A stretch of DNA of 64,000 bases from Chloroflexi bacterium ADurb.Bin180 (GCA_002070215.1 MWCV01000005.1:1-64000); one strand, 5' to 3'; counted from the stretch's first letter, positions 17,101 to 25,164 are shown. Made by a program: numbers and translations. Notes: generated by a model not told the origin, from the letters alone.

Positions 17101-19028
17101 ACTTTCCACCCACCGGATTCTCTTGCCCAGCGGGCCGTGAACTGGGCCGAGGACAGTGCGTCCGAGTCCGGCCAGCGATACTGCAGGGTGATGGTCGAGG
17201 TAGCGACGTCGCCAACGACAAGTGGCGCCTCGCTGCGCAGGGTCAGAGACACGGCCTGGTTCGCGCGCAGGTTGGCGAACCACCCGGCAATCTGGGAGCG
17301 CCACTGCGTGCTGCCGGCGGCAACCAGAGAGAGGAAGGCCTGTTCATCGCTCTTATCCAAAGCGGACTGGAGAGCTGCTCCGAGATCCTCCAAATCCTCG
17401 CCGTCGGAGGCCAGAGTCGTGAGTACCAGGCCGGCCAGGCGTCCAGCGTCACTCAGTCGCGCCGGGTCGATGAGCGCCGCGTTGTCGGACGGCACGTGAT
17501 AGGGGAGAGGAGGTGGCGACTGAAAGTCCCAGATGTAGAGTGTTGCCGGCACCCGGACTGCCGCGAATGGCACATGATCGCTGCCTCCGCCCGAGGTCTC
17601 CATGGTTTGGATGCCCAGGTGAGCCGCACTCAGCAGGGACTGGTCGGCTACCAGACCGTGAGGTTCGATGAGCAGCGTTGGTTTTCCCGCACCGACCATA
17701 TCCAGTTGCAGCATGCCAACCGTGGAGGTAAGCGGCAAGCGCGGATGTTCTACATAATACTTGCTTCCGTTGAGCCCGATCTCTTCCGCATCCCAGGCAG
17801 CGAAGAGCACGGTGCGCCTGGGCACATAGCCCTGCTCCTGCCAGACACGGGCCAGCTCCAACAGGACAGCCACACCAGACGCATCGTCATTCGCGCCGCC
17901 CCACAGGGTGCCATCCGGATCAGCGCCAAGATGATCATAGTGCGCGCCGACGATTACCGTCTGGTAGAGCCCATCGGGATCAGAGCCCGGGAGGACCGCC
18001 AAGACATTGCGGCCCACCGCCTGCGAATCGTACTCCAGGGGAAGCTGAAGGCGCATGCGCCAGGGCAGCGCGCGCGGCAGGTGCTCCAGCGGCAGGTCGG
18101 CCAGGGCGAGGCCACTGTTCTGGAGCAGAGCGCCCATGACCGCGTCGCCCACGACCAGCGTCGGTATGCCGGCGGGCAGGATGGCCTCTTCGCGTGCCGT
18201 GCGGCGCATCCATAGGTCATAGTCCGGCCGATAGACCAGCAGCGCACGGGCACCGTGCTCGAGGGCCTGACGTTGGAGATTGTCAATGGGAGCCTGCGAA
18301 CGGCAGAGAACGATGCTTCCCTCGGCTTCAAGCAGCCGGTACTCCGCTGCGCTTCCGTCGCCCATCCACAGCACGGGCGCTTCGGCCTGACCTCCGTCGG
18401 CATAGCCGCCAGGCCAGGGCGCATAGTCAAAGCGCAGCTTGAAGGCCCTGACGAGCTCGCCACCCGCACCCAGGAGGTCCAGCACCGGTTCACCAGTCAG
18501 CTCGGCGTACGGTACGGGGAATTCCTGAAAGTAGGTGCCACCGTCCCCGGCAGGAAGAAGCCCATACCGCGCCAAGCCGCTGGCAATCCATTCTGCCGCC
18601 AGTTTCGCACCGGGTGAGCCAGTCGCACGGCCAGCGTACCGTGCTCCGGCCAGCTCGGCGATGTCCGCCCAGGCCCGGTCGGCGCGAAACTCGTTCGCGA
18701 GGGATTCCCAATCTGCTGCTTTGACCAGCGGCCCGGCGGTGCGCTCGAGAGGGGTGAGCACCAGTGGACTGGCCGTCGCCGAAGGAGCAGGTGTTGCCAC
18801 GGCCAGGGGTGGGCGGGCAGTCGGTTGGGTGACGGGCGGTGCCACCGGTCCGGCGACTTGCTGGAGCCTAGACCACCACACCAATAGCCCGGAAGCCCAC
18901 AGCACAAGCGCGAGCGCAGCGACGACGAGCCAACGAGGACCGGGCAGTCGAGAGCGCGTGCTGGAAGACCGTCCGTCCATCGACTGGTCGGTTCCGGGCC
19001 CGTGTTCAGTCTCGCGTGTCGCCATCAT
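14148..19028 (-). CDS. giant exported M28 - MA - MA - M28 metallopeptidase-fold protein
   Basis: The 1,626-residue product has a cytoplasmic tail, one membrane anchor near 33-52 (WLVVAALALVLWASGLLVWW) and a Pro-rich linker. A PA-type insert (about 220-300) leads into an intact M28 domain (about 335-545): GAHYDHLG, GGANDDASG, AWDAEEIG, LQLDMVG and GGSDHVPF. A first MA-like region (about 650-780) lacks HExxH. A second (about 980-1150) has IIAHELTHLLLF and a downstream HEG. The C-terminal M28 domain (about 1240-1626, with its own PA-like part) is degraded: GAQLDGVG, SANHDASG, AWNAGEQG, GDDASFHS. ATG 19028 overlaps the previous stop (ATGA) and follows GAGAGGTGA. It is probably an extracytoplasmic aminopeptidase with regulatory dead copies. 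Confidence 0.82.
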   Translation of the reverse strand: MMATRETEHGPGTDQSMDGRSSSTRSRLPGPRWLVVAALALVLWASGLLVWWSRLQQVAGPVAPPVTQPTARPPLAVATPAPSATASPLVLTPLERTAGPLVKAADWESLANEFRADRAWADIAELAGARYAGRATGSPGAKLAAEWIASGLARYGLLPAGDGGTYFQEFPVPYAELTGEPVLDLLGAGGELVRAFKLRFDYAPWPGGYADGGQAEAPVLWMGDGSAAEYRLLEAEGSIVLCRSQAPIDNLQRQALEHGARALLVYRPDYDLWMRRTAREEAILPAGIPTLVVGDAVMGALLQNSGLALADLPLEHLPRALPWRMRLQLPLEYDSQAVGRNVLAVLPGSDPDGLYQTVIVGAHYDHLGADPDGTLWGGANDDASGVAVLLELARVWQEQGYVPRRTVLFAAWDAEEIGLNGSKYYVEHPRLPLTSTVGMLQLDMVGAGKPTLLIEPHGLVADQSLLSAAHLGIQTMETSGGGSDHVPFAAVRVPATLYIWDFQSPPPLPYHVPSDNAALIDPARLSDAGRLAGLVLTTLASDGEDLEDLGAALQSALDKSDEQAFLSLVAAGSTQWRSQIAGWFANLRANQAVSLTLRSEAPLVVGDVATSTITLQYRWPDSDALSSAQFTARWARESGGWKVAGPAFATASTGTVVVTSLGVTNADALAAVADSLRQRVQQELGPVLPEPLKISLYGNAAVLRALERPPSLPADRYAWVDGERLVLGQTSALTATLLNLALTRTGWSPEQASWLSIAQAARWSSDALALEQLPDRYVPVLLQAERDSALWPSGEMPLAAAVPSSRQGVWDAQAWAMLQYLASNGLLTRANADLGGWHQTVLQPWLEAQQGISLTLATRTSAVMALDESAFLATVNSTDVTLLQEERHWFADLRQHPVAAFSLEGQLLSLDGDIARARLQMRYQLAADGAQPTSVIWIARFVNRQGVWLYSDLDFTATASGHFVLKHRASVSDQEAQSLLVLAEKSYDSVATDLGIEPPLPVQLKLYDDPAVFRSSIYLSMGQARGWNEPGESIKLTNLATAEPGPIIAHELTHLLLFQMGVDHAGVHEGTSQLEAALAFPRWKYTRLRRWRQMVYDTVRSGRPVGLASLANWSDWTNESELVYNIGWDSIDYLRRRFGREAFLAWLRCQASESDWSRCFSSTLHISYAAFDQQWRQAVLEGHIPPGLVAIARSFDGAFSKNHVTKLAQADWSGRETATQGNRAAVDYVAAAFAAASLTPLGEASSLAQPFTVNVSRLAAAPTLSYSAPGEVAGSNQAVTLAHLVDFGEVIGGAAGGGTASAGLVYAPSIPSGVSFGGRVLLVDAGTDLQQLARQARSQGAVALLVKTRLSASDMATRSAVTQQPDPGAIPVLQLTEQAAQALLKAAGQPTAQAGQPSAAYALPISVTLDLSLDTLANTQTANVVGLLPGSDPSVANEFIVIGAQLDGVGSPPGGPPYLSANHDASGVAVLLEITRLWHDSGYRPRRSVVFAAWNAGEQGQLGSRHWLQSGAVKPEQIRAVLHLDGVGQGRGYYLDVAGDDSADAILLASLENAARQVEGRLNMLKYQAHGDDASFHSRGIPTVALSWEKADYANTPQDTPDLIDEAKLQATGRLVALTLMTLADE

Positions 19029-20209
19029 TGCTGGTCACCTCTCGCTCGGTGACTCCTCCAGCAGGCCAAGCCGGAGAAACTGGTATCGGGGAACAGGGTA
19101 ACCGGCTTGCCGCCGACGGGAAGGGTTACCAGGGACAGGTCGTTACGACTCGGACCAGGGACGCTGAACGCGATCCACTTGCCATCGGGGCTCACCGCGG
19201 GGAACATGGCATGATTGATGCCCTTCTCCAAGGGCTTCCACTTCAGAGCAGAGTCGGCTTCGGCGCGACGGACATAGAGCACACCGGGCAACTGGCTCGA
19301 GCTCTGGCTTACCAGAGCCAGCCATTGGCCAGATGTGCCCTCCTCTGGCAGCCAAGCCAAGTACGTCAGCGCCGCCTGCCAGTCGCCCTGTGGGCCGTCA
19401 ACCGAGTACTCCTCGCTTCCATCCGTGGCACTCAGCACATGCACGCGTCGGTCGATCATGCCGTACGCCGCAATATGCTGACCATCAGGAGACCAGCAGG
19501 CCACCGTTGTCTGTTCGTCGCGGGTGACAATGGAGTTATCCGCCAGATCGAGGAGGCGTGCGGTAGGCCACCACCGCCCGGCGGAGCGGGTCTGAAAGAG
19601 CAGCGCTTTGCCGTTTGGCGACCAGGATAGATTTGTGTCGTCGCCGGGACCCGCTGCGACGCGTGTTGGCGCGTGCCCATCCAGAGTGGCGATGTACAGC
19701 CCTGTCTCGTCGGCCGTGAACTTGCCATCGGCATTGCTGTCCTCCACTGCGGCAAAAGCGATGCGATCACCGCTCGGTGACCATGCCGGCGCAACCGTGA
19801 GCACGCGAGCGATGGCTCCGCTCACCGTAATCGCCTCGCGCCGGCCCTCGGGAAGGACACAGACCGCGCCTAGCATGCCCACCTCATCGGCACCTCGCTC
19901 AGGGTCAGTGACGCGCAGGAAAGCCACGGCAGCAGATGTGTTGCCCTCGCTCGCTCCAGTCTGACAGGCGGGTAAGACATCCCCGGCCACCGAGCCCGGC
20001 AGGGGGCGGTCATTCTCGCCGAGCGGCCCGCAGGTGTAGAGGCGATAGGTGCCATCCCGGTTCGACACATAGACCAGGCCGTAGCCGCTCGTTGCCGGAG
20101 CAACCGCCACCGTGCGGCTGTAGCGCCAGAGTCGGTAGGTGGCGAAACCCAGGGAGACTGCCGCCACAAGGACTCCTGCCCAGAGTATGCGTTGAATCCG
20201 CTCGCTCAT
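19025..20209 (-). CDS. membrane-anchored TolB-like beta-propeller protein
   Basis: The 394-residue protein has an N-terminal anchor (ILWAGVLVAAVSLGFATY). It then has repeated PD40/TolB-type blades: APAWSPSGDRIAFAA, LSWSPNGKALLFQT, ACWSPDGQHIAAYG and PAVSPDGKWIAFSV, about 60-70 residues apart. GLVYVSNRDGTYRLY is a further blade. An EDSNADGKFTADETG loop may bind calcium. Such propellers bind proteins or peptides and often precede peptidase domains (as in DPP/S9 enzymes). Here the gene lies between the permease-M28 fusion (31 bp downstream of its stop) and the giant peptidase (ATGA overlap). I infer an extracytoplasmic partner or sensor for those proteins. Confidence 0.8.
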   Translation of the reverse strand: MSERIQRILWAGVLVAAVSLGFATYRLWRYSRTVAVAPATSGYGLVYVSNRDGTYRLYTCGPLGENDRPLPGSVAGDVLPACQTGASEGNTSAAVAFLRVTDPERGADEVGMLGAVCVLPEGRREAITVSGAIARVLTVAPAWSPSGDRIAFAAVEDSNADGKFTADETGLYIATLDGHAPTRVAAGPGDDTNLSWSPNGKALLFQTRSAGRWWPTARLLDLADNSIVTRDEQTTVACWSPDGQHIAAYGMIDRRVHVLSATDGSEEYSVDGPQGDWQAALTYLAWLPEEGTSGQWLALVSQSSSQLPGVLYVRRAEADSALKWKPLEKGINHAMFPAVSPDGKWIAFSVPGPSRNDLSLVTLPVGGKPVTLFPDTSFSGLACWRSHRARGDQQ

Positions 20210-20240
20210 TCCAGACCCTCTCCTGAACGCGTCAGCGCAC

Positions 20241-22700
20241 TCAATACTGGTACTCGCGGCTGAGGGTGATCAGCATCAAATTGAGCGTATGGCCGGCCTG
20301 GCCCAACAGCGTGGGATCCAGAGCCTCTACGACGTCGTCAACGGCCGGCATCCGTGCTCCCCCCGATTCAAGCTTGATCGCCGGCGTTCCAAAGGCCAGC
20401 TCATAGGGATGCCAGAGCATCCTTGTCGTGCCAGCCTGGGCCCCAGCAGACTCGGCAGAGCGCTGGAAGAGATCGACCAGACTGGCGTCGCCTTCGGCCA
20501 GAAGCGTTCCGCTGCCGCCACCCAGGCTGCCCAGGTTCACTACTGCCGCTGTCTCCAGGATGGAGTAGCGGGCATACTCGTCGAGATAGACCTGAGCCCC
20601 GGAGTACTGCCACTCGGCTCCGGCCCAGGCGGCGAACATCATCGTCCGACGCGGCTGGAAACCCTGAGCACGCCAGAGGCGCAGGATCTCCAGCACGGTG
20701 CCTGCCGGCGCAAGGCCAGCACTGGCCCGCTGCAGTAGATGACCATCAGCAGTACGACCTTGCCCGTCCAGGCTCATCGACACGATGACCACCTGCTTGT
20801 TGAGCTGCGCATCGGTGCCGCGCAAGATGCCGACCACCGAGGCAGCTTGAACGACCACCGGCTCGGACAAAGTGATCTTGATGCTGGCCGTGAGCCCCAG
20901 GTCAGTCAATTCCCAGCGGCGCGGTGAGTCGCACAGCGCCTGAGCCCTGGCTGCCAGGGCCTCGAAACTGAGCCCGCCAGAAGACAGGAGAGCATTGGCA
21001 GCGTCCCTCCGCAGGCGGACGACCGGCAACGTCGGCCGAACCGAGTAGTCGCCGTCCGACGAGGCATACTGCAGGCGGGAGTCAATGTCATCGTCCACCA
21101 GAATTACTGCCACAGCCCCGCGCAAGAGCGATTCCACCACCATGTCCTTGGGGACGGATGAAGCCTCAAAGGACACCACTCTGTGGCGAAGGTCGAGACC
21201 GCGAAAATCAGCGGAAGTGAGAGACCGGCCGCATACTGTCAACCAGGCGAGCTGGCCGGACACGTCTCCCGCTCCACCGTGTCCGGTGATATCCAGCCCA
21301 AAATCGTCGCGATAGGTCAAGGTGCGCAGTGTCTTGCCGTCCGCACTGTGGACCTCGAAAGAGGGCTCGCCGAGGGGTTGCACCAGAGTGGTGGTAAAAG
21401 GCAAAACATAATCGAGGCCGGTCCTTAGCGGTTCAAGACCGTACTCGGCAAACTGCGCAGCGACGTATTCTGCGGCAGACCTGGCTCCCGCTGAGCCAGG
21501 GGCACGACCCTGCAATTCAGGCGCAGCCAGAGCATCGGCCACTACCAGGGCACCCGCGGTGTCAAAGCGCCGAGCCAGTCCGGCATAGGAGGGAGCGGGT
21601 CCCACGTGAGTAACGATATAGGCCGTCGCCAGGGTGACGGCCAGGATCACCAGCGCCATGCGCTTGCTGAGCAGGAACGAAGTCTTGACCCCGCGTTGCC
21701 GGATGAGCCGGCTGAGGCCCTCGCCGAGCAGGTTGAAACCAAGCACGGCCAGGAAAAACGCGGCCGCCGGGTAAAAGACCATCCAGATCTTGCTGCGCGC
21801 AAACTGCCGGGCCCCGGCCATCATCGCGCCCCACTCGGGCACGTCGGGGATGTTGGCCACAGCGGTATCGCCGACCTGGACCCAGGTGCCGCCGCCAACA
21901 AAGATGCCGATGAAGCCGAGCTCTCCCAGAATCATCAGCACGGCACCCATTTCGAGCACTGCGATGACCACGAGCGAGGGGAGCACGTTGGGCAAGATGT
22001 GGCGAACCGCGATCTCGAGATCGCTCAGGCCAATGACCCGCGCACCCTCGATGAAAGGCTTGCGCCTCACCAACATAAACTCGCTGCGAATGTACTGGGC
22101 AATCTCACCCCAACCGACCAGGCACAGCCCCGCGATGAACACGCCGATTCCTCGCTCGACCCCAAGGGCGAGGATCAGGATCATTCCGGCCAGGAGGCCA
22201 GGGAGGGCCGTGGTCCATTCCACCAGACCCATCACCAGCCGGTCGAGCAGGCCTCCCTCGTTCCAGCCGGCCAGCATGCCCAGCGATGCACCGAGAATGA
22301 TACGAGCCATGGCAATGAACAGGCAGGCGACAAGGGTGTTTCTGGTGCCGTACAGCAGCATGCTGAGGATGTCGCGTCCCCATTCGTCCGTGCCAAGGGG
22401 CAGGCCCGGCATTGGAGGAAACGGAGGGACGATGAATTGCCCATCGATGATCATCGAGCTGCGCTGCCCGGCGAGGTAAGGATCCTCCGGTGCCAACAGC
22501 GGCCCGAAGAGAACCAGCACAAAGAGCAGCAAGACGATGATGCCGCCGACGGCCAGCGGGGTGTTGATCTCGAGTCTGGGACGGCGCGGCCTAGCCCTGA
22601 CGGGCGGCGGCTCGGCAGGGGCCTTCAACTGAGGCGAGTCGGACTCGAGCCAGGTCAGGTCGGGTTCAGCTCCGAGCAAGCGCTTGAGCCGGTCTAGCAT
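20241..22700 (-). CDS. DppC-like ABC permease fused to a degraded extracytoplasmic M28 domain
   Basis: The 819-residue product is one open frame. Residues 1-345 are a complete DppC/OppC permease: N-terminal helix at 50-70, LGTDEWGRDILSMLLYGTR, the EAA loop FIEGARVIGLSDLEIAVRHI for the ATPase contact, and the closing WGAMMAGA and FNLLGEGL. A seventh helix (about 348-366) leads to a 450-residue outside part with PA-like and M28-like folds. The M28 landmarks LAAPELQGRAPGS, PRRTMMFAAWAGAEWQYSG and the final strands are visible. The metal motifs are lost: SMSLDGQG replaces GAHYD, RASAGLAPAG replaces GANDDASG and LWHPYELAF replaces SDHVPF. ATG 22700 follows AGGGGTGAGCC. Confidence 0.85.
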   Translation of the reverse strand: MLDRLKRLLGAEPDLTWLESDSPQLKAPAEPPPVRARPRRPRLEINTPLAVGGIIVLLLFVLVLFGPLLAPEDPYLAGQRSSMIIDGQFIVPPFPPMPGLPLGTDEWGRDILSMLLYGTRNTLVACLFIAMARIILGASLGMLAGWNEGGLLDRLVMGLVEWTTALPGLLAGMILILALGVERGIGVFIAGLCLVGWGEIAQYIRSEFMLVRRKPFIEGARVIGLSDLEIAVRHILPNVLPSLVVIAVLEMGAVLMILGELGFIGIFVGGGTWVQVGDTAVANIPDVPEWGAMMAGARQFARSKIWMVFYPAAAFFLAVLGFNLLGEGLSRLIRQRGVKTSFLLSKRMALVILAVTLATAYIVTHVGPAPSYAGLARRFDTAGALVVADALAAPELQGRAPGSAGARSAAEYVAAQFAEYGLEPLRTGLDYVLPFTTTLVQPLGEPSFEVHSADGKTLRTLTYRDDFGLDITGHGGAGDVSGQLAWLTVCGRSLTSADFRGLDLRHRVVSFEASSVPKDMVVESLLRGAVAVILVDDDIDSRLQYASSDGDYSVRPTLPVVRLRRDAANALLSSGGLSFEALAARAQALCDSPRRWELTDLGLTASIKITLSEPVVVQAASVVGILRGTDAQLNKQVVIVSMSLDGQGRTADGHLLQRASAGLAPAGTVLEILRLWRAQGFQPRRTMMFAAWAGAEWQYSGAQVYLDEYARYSILETAAVVNLGSLGGGSGTLLAEGDASLVDLFQRSAESAGAQAGTTRMLWHPYELAFGTPAIKLESGGARMPAVDDVVEALDPTLLGQAGHTLNLMLITLSREYQY

Positions 22701-22796
22701 GGCTCACCCCTGACGTGCTGGCAGAAGGCGGGCACGATACGCGAGCCGCGCCCGTGGCACCACAGTTCAGGTCGTCGCCGGGTCAAGAGGCCGCGG

Positions 22797-23711
22797 TCAC
22801 TCATGGACGACCACCCTCAGGCGAGGATCAACAACGCGGTTCACCACCCCGAGCAGCAGGTTGACGCCCATGAAGGTGAGCCCCAGTGCCAGGGCTGAGG
22901 TCACAACCAGCGTTGTTTGCTGGGAGCGCACCGCCGTCAGCAGGCTCGCCCCCAGGCCAGGCCAGCCAAAGAACAGCTCGACCACCGGCAGACTGCCCAG
23001 CGAAAAGCGCAACGACACGCCCAATGAAGTGAGTATCGGCACAGCGGCATTGGGCAGGATATGTTCGGTCCACACCGACCGACCGGGCAAGCCTTTGGCG
23101 CGCGCCGTTCGCACGTAATCCTGCCTGGCGGCATCGGTCAGAGTAAGGTAGGTAATGCGCGCAATCTGCGCCAGAGGCCGCGCCGCCAGCACCAGCGCAG
23201 GCAAGACCAGGTGGGTATCCCAGCCAAAGCCCCCCACGGGCACCAGCCTGGTGCCGGTACGCTGATAGACGGTGATTTCCACCACCTGGAGCACCAGCGC
23301 CGTGAAGAAGGACGGCAGTGAGATGCCCAGCAGTGTACTGGTGAGCAGCGCCAGAGAGAGGGGTGATCCTTCCCATACGGCTCCCAGCATACCGGTGACC
23401 ACACCCACCATGGAGGCCACGACCAACGATACCAACAGCAGTCCCATACTTTTTGCGTAAGTATCAGCCACAACAGAGCTTACCGGAATCGGGACTCGCC
23501 GGCGTCCGACCACGCGGTAGGTGTCGCCAAGATTGCCTCTGAGGATGCGCCCGAGGTAGGAGAACGTATCGCTCGCCGCGTCAACGAGCAGGCGGGGCAG
23601 GCTCCGCCCCGGGCTATGACGCATGAGGCGGAGGCCCAGCGAGCAGAAGAAAACAATCGCCAGGCAGATCAGCAGTATGGAGAGAAGGCGGCGCAAGACG
23701 ATTTGGGTCAT
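22797..23711 (-). CDS. DppB/OppB-like ABC transporter permease
   Basis: The 304-residue protein starts MTQIVLRRLLSILLICLAIV and has about six membrane helices. The EAA loop YVRTARAKGLPGRSVWTEHI and the strand ILPNAAVPILTSLG are typical of oligopeptide permeases. GNLGDTYR and LPSFFTALVLQV match the family core. It would pair with the fused DppC-like permease 96 bp downstream; no ATPase or binding protein gene is in the window. ATG 23711 has no ribosome site. A GTG at 23741 in frame is possible, but the -10 box ends only 2 bp before it. The predicted leader peptide instead ends in an ATGA overlap with ATG 23711. Confidence 0.85.
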   Translation of the reverse strand: MTQIVLRRLLSILLICLAIVFFCSLGLRLMRHSPGRSLPRLLVDAASDTFSYLGRILRGNLGDTYRVVGRRRVPIPVSSVVADTYAKSMGLLLVSLVVASMVGVVTGMLGAVWEGSPLSLALLTSTLLGISLPSFFTALVLQVVEITVYQRTGTRLVPVGGFGWDTHLVLPALVLAARPLAQIARITYLTLTDAARQDYVRTARAKGLPGRSVWTEHILPNAAVPILTSLGVSLRFSLGSLPVVELFFGWPGLGASLLTAVRSQQTTLVVTSALALGLTFMGVNLLLGVVNRVVDPRLRVVVHE

Positions 23712-23737
23712 AGGCAGTCGGATTCGCGCAGTAGCAT
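23708..23737 (-). CDS. possible leaderless nine-codon leader peptide coupled to dppB
   Basis: From ATG 23737, nine codons (MLLRESDCL) end in a TGA that overlaps the dppB ATG as ATGA. The ATG falls exactly on +1 predicted from the TATAAT at 23749-23744. The dppB start itself has no Shine-Dalgarno sequence, so coupling from this short frame would explain its translation. Length is too short for composition to support it, and a regulatory role is inference. Confidence 0.35.
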   Translation of the reverse strand: MLLRESDCL

Positions 23738-23743
23738 CCACTT

Positions 23744-23749
23744 ATTATA
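23744..23749 (-). promoter_or_regulatory. -10 box of the dppB operon promoter
   Basis: A perfect TATAAT lies on the minus strand. The predicted start point is 23737. The -35 region is weak: ATGAAC or a nearby hexamer with non-ideal spacing. An activator or an unusual -35 may be needed. Confidence 0.5.
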
Positions 23750-23796
23750 CCCGGCGCGACAGCAGACGGTTCATTGTGCGGCCCGGTTCTCGGACA

Positions 23797-25008
23797 TCAG
23801 CCCGCACGGCCCTGCCCGAATTCCGGTCCCCCGAGCAACCCGATGAGCGCCGTCACCAGAGCATCGACGTCCGACGTGTCGTTGTAAGCCTGCACGGACA
23901 CGCGGACGTACTGCCGCCCGTTACACTCGGTGATCGGCACTTCAATCCGAAAGCGCTCGTACAGGGCTGTCTGCAGGCGTGCGGCATCGCAGAAAGGCAG
24001 AGGAACGGCTGCCATCTGGGCGAACCATTCCGGCGAGTCGGGACACAACTGCTCAAGGCCGGATAGCCCGGCGATGCGGCGCCGCGCCCGGCGGAGCAGC
24101 TCGTGGCAGCTTCGGCGCACCGCGGGCCAGTCGTTCTCGGCCTGAAACTGAATCGCCGCTGGAACCGACAGGTAAGCAGAGACGTCGCGGGTGCCCTGCC
24201 ACTCCTGTTCCGCCACCAGCCCGGCAGGGGCGACAGTGCCGTCGCAGCCCTGTTCCTCGCGATTCCAGCCCCAGCTCACCACCAGTGGCTGCAACTCGGT
24301 CTGCCTGTCGCGGCGCGCATAGAGAAACGCCGAGCCTTTGGGCGCGCACAGCCACTTGTGGCAGTTGCCCGAGTAATAGTCGGCCCCCAGCGCCGTGAGG
24401 TCCAGCTCAATCTGGCCCGGCGCGTGAGCCCCGTCAATCACCGTGGTGATACGGCGCTCTCTGGCCCGGCGCACCAGCTCGGCCACGGGCAGGATCAGCG
24501 CCGTTGGCGAGGTGATGTGGCTGAGAAACAGCACTCGCGTGCGGGGGGAAACGCCGGCCCAGATGGCCTCAATGACCTGGTCTCGGTTCTCCAGCGGTAG
24601 CGGGAGCGGTTTCCTGACGTAGCGTGCCCCACGCTGATGGCATACGTAGCGCCAGGTGCGATCCAGTGCCCCGTACTCGTGGTCGGTGGTCAGCACTTGG
24701 TCGCCGGGGTCAAGCGGCAAGGAACGGGCAACGATGTTGAGTCCGGTGGTGGCATTGGGCACAAAGAGCAGCTCGTCCGCAGCGCAGCCCAGGTACTGGC
24801 CCAGGCTCTCGCGGGCCTCGAGCATCAGCGAGCCAAATCGGCGGCCGAGGAACTCGACGGGCTGGGTTTCCAGCTCGCGCTGCCAGGCCTGGTAGCGCTC
24901 GAACACCGGGCGTGGGCAGGCGCCAAACGAGCCGTGATTGAGGAATACGACGTCCGGCCGAAGCAGGAACTGAGCGCGAAGATGCGAGGAGCCTGATGAG
25001 GTAGCCAT
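23797..25008 (-). CDS. class V aminotransferase, isopenicillin-N-epimerase-like
   Basis: This 403-residue PLP enzyme begins its fold with FLNHGSFGACPRPVFE. It contains FVPNATTGLNIVARSL, VIDGAHAPGQIELDL (the Asp and His/Gln contacts to PLP) and YYSGNCHKWLCAPKG, where Lys forms the Schiff base. The order and length match isopenicillin-N-epimerase-like and cysteine-desulfurase-like class V aminotransferases; the substrate cannot be told. ATG 25008 follows AAGGAGAGTACA. It has its own promoter and stands alone between the hcp terminator and the dpp operon. Confidence 0.85.
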   Translation of the reverse strand: MATSSGSSHLRAQFLLRPDVVFLNHGSFGACPRPVFERYQAWQRELETQPVEFLGRRFGSLMLEARESLGQYLGCAADELLFVPNATTGLNIVARSLPLDPGDQVLTTDHEYGALDRTWRYVCHQRGARYVRKPLPLPLENRDQVIEAIWAGVSPRTRVLFLSHITSPTALILPVAELVRRARERRITTVIDGAHAPGQIELDLTALGADYYSGNCHKWLCAPKGSAFLYARRDRQTELQPLVVSWGWNREEQGCDGTVAPAGLVAEQEWQGTRDVSAYLSVPAAIQFQAENDWPAVRRSCHELLRRARRRIAGLSGLEQLCPDSPEWFAQMAAVPLPFCDAARLQTALYERFRIEVPITECNGRQYVRVSVQAYNDTSDVDALVTALIGLLGGPEFGQGRAG

Positions 25009-25035
25009 TGTACTCTCCTTGAGATTGACGCGGCG

Positions 25036-25064
25036 AGTATAGCAGCGTAGTGGCGCGTGGTCAA
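25036..25064 (-). promoter_or_regulatory. sigma70-type promoter of the class V aminotransferase gene
   Basis: On the minus strand TTGACC (25064-25059) and TATACT (25041-25036) are 17 bp apart. The predicted start is 25029, giving a 20-base leader that contains the ribosome site. Confidence 0.68.
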
Positions 25065-25107
25065 CCGATTCCTGGCTGAGCGCACGCCCGCAACTGCAGG
25101 CAACAGA

Positions 25108-25141
25108 AAACCGCGGAGAGACTCACGTCTGTCCGCGGTTT
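25108..25141 (-). terminator. rho-independent terminator after hcp
   Basis: AAACCGCGGA (25108-25117) pairs with TCCGCGGTTT (25132-25141). An inner AGAC/GTCT stem closes a four-base loop. On the minus strand the stem is followed by a T-rich run (TTTTCTGTTG, sharing the stem end). It lies 24 bp past the hcp stop. Confidence 0.82.
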
Positions 25142-25164
25142 CGGGGTTACAGAGTGCGAGCGAG

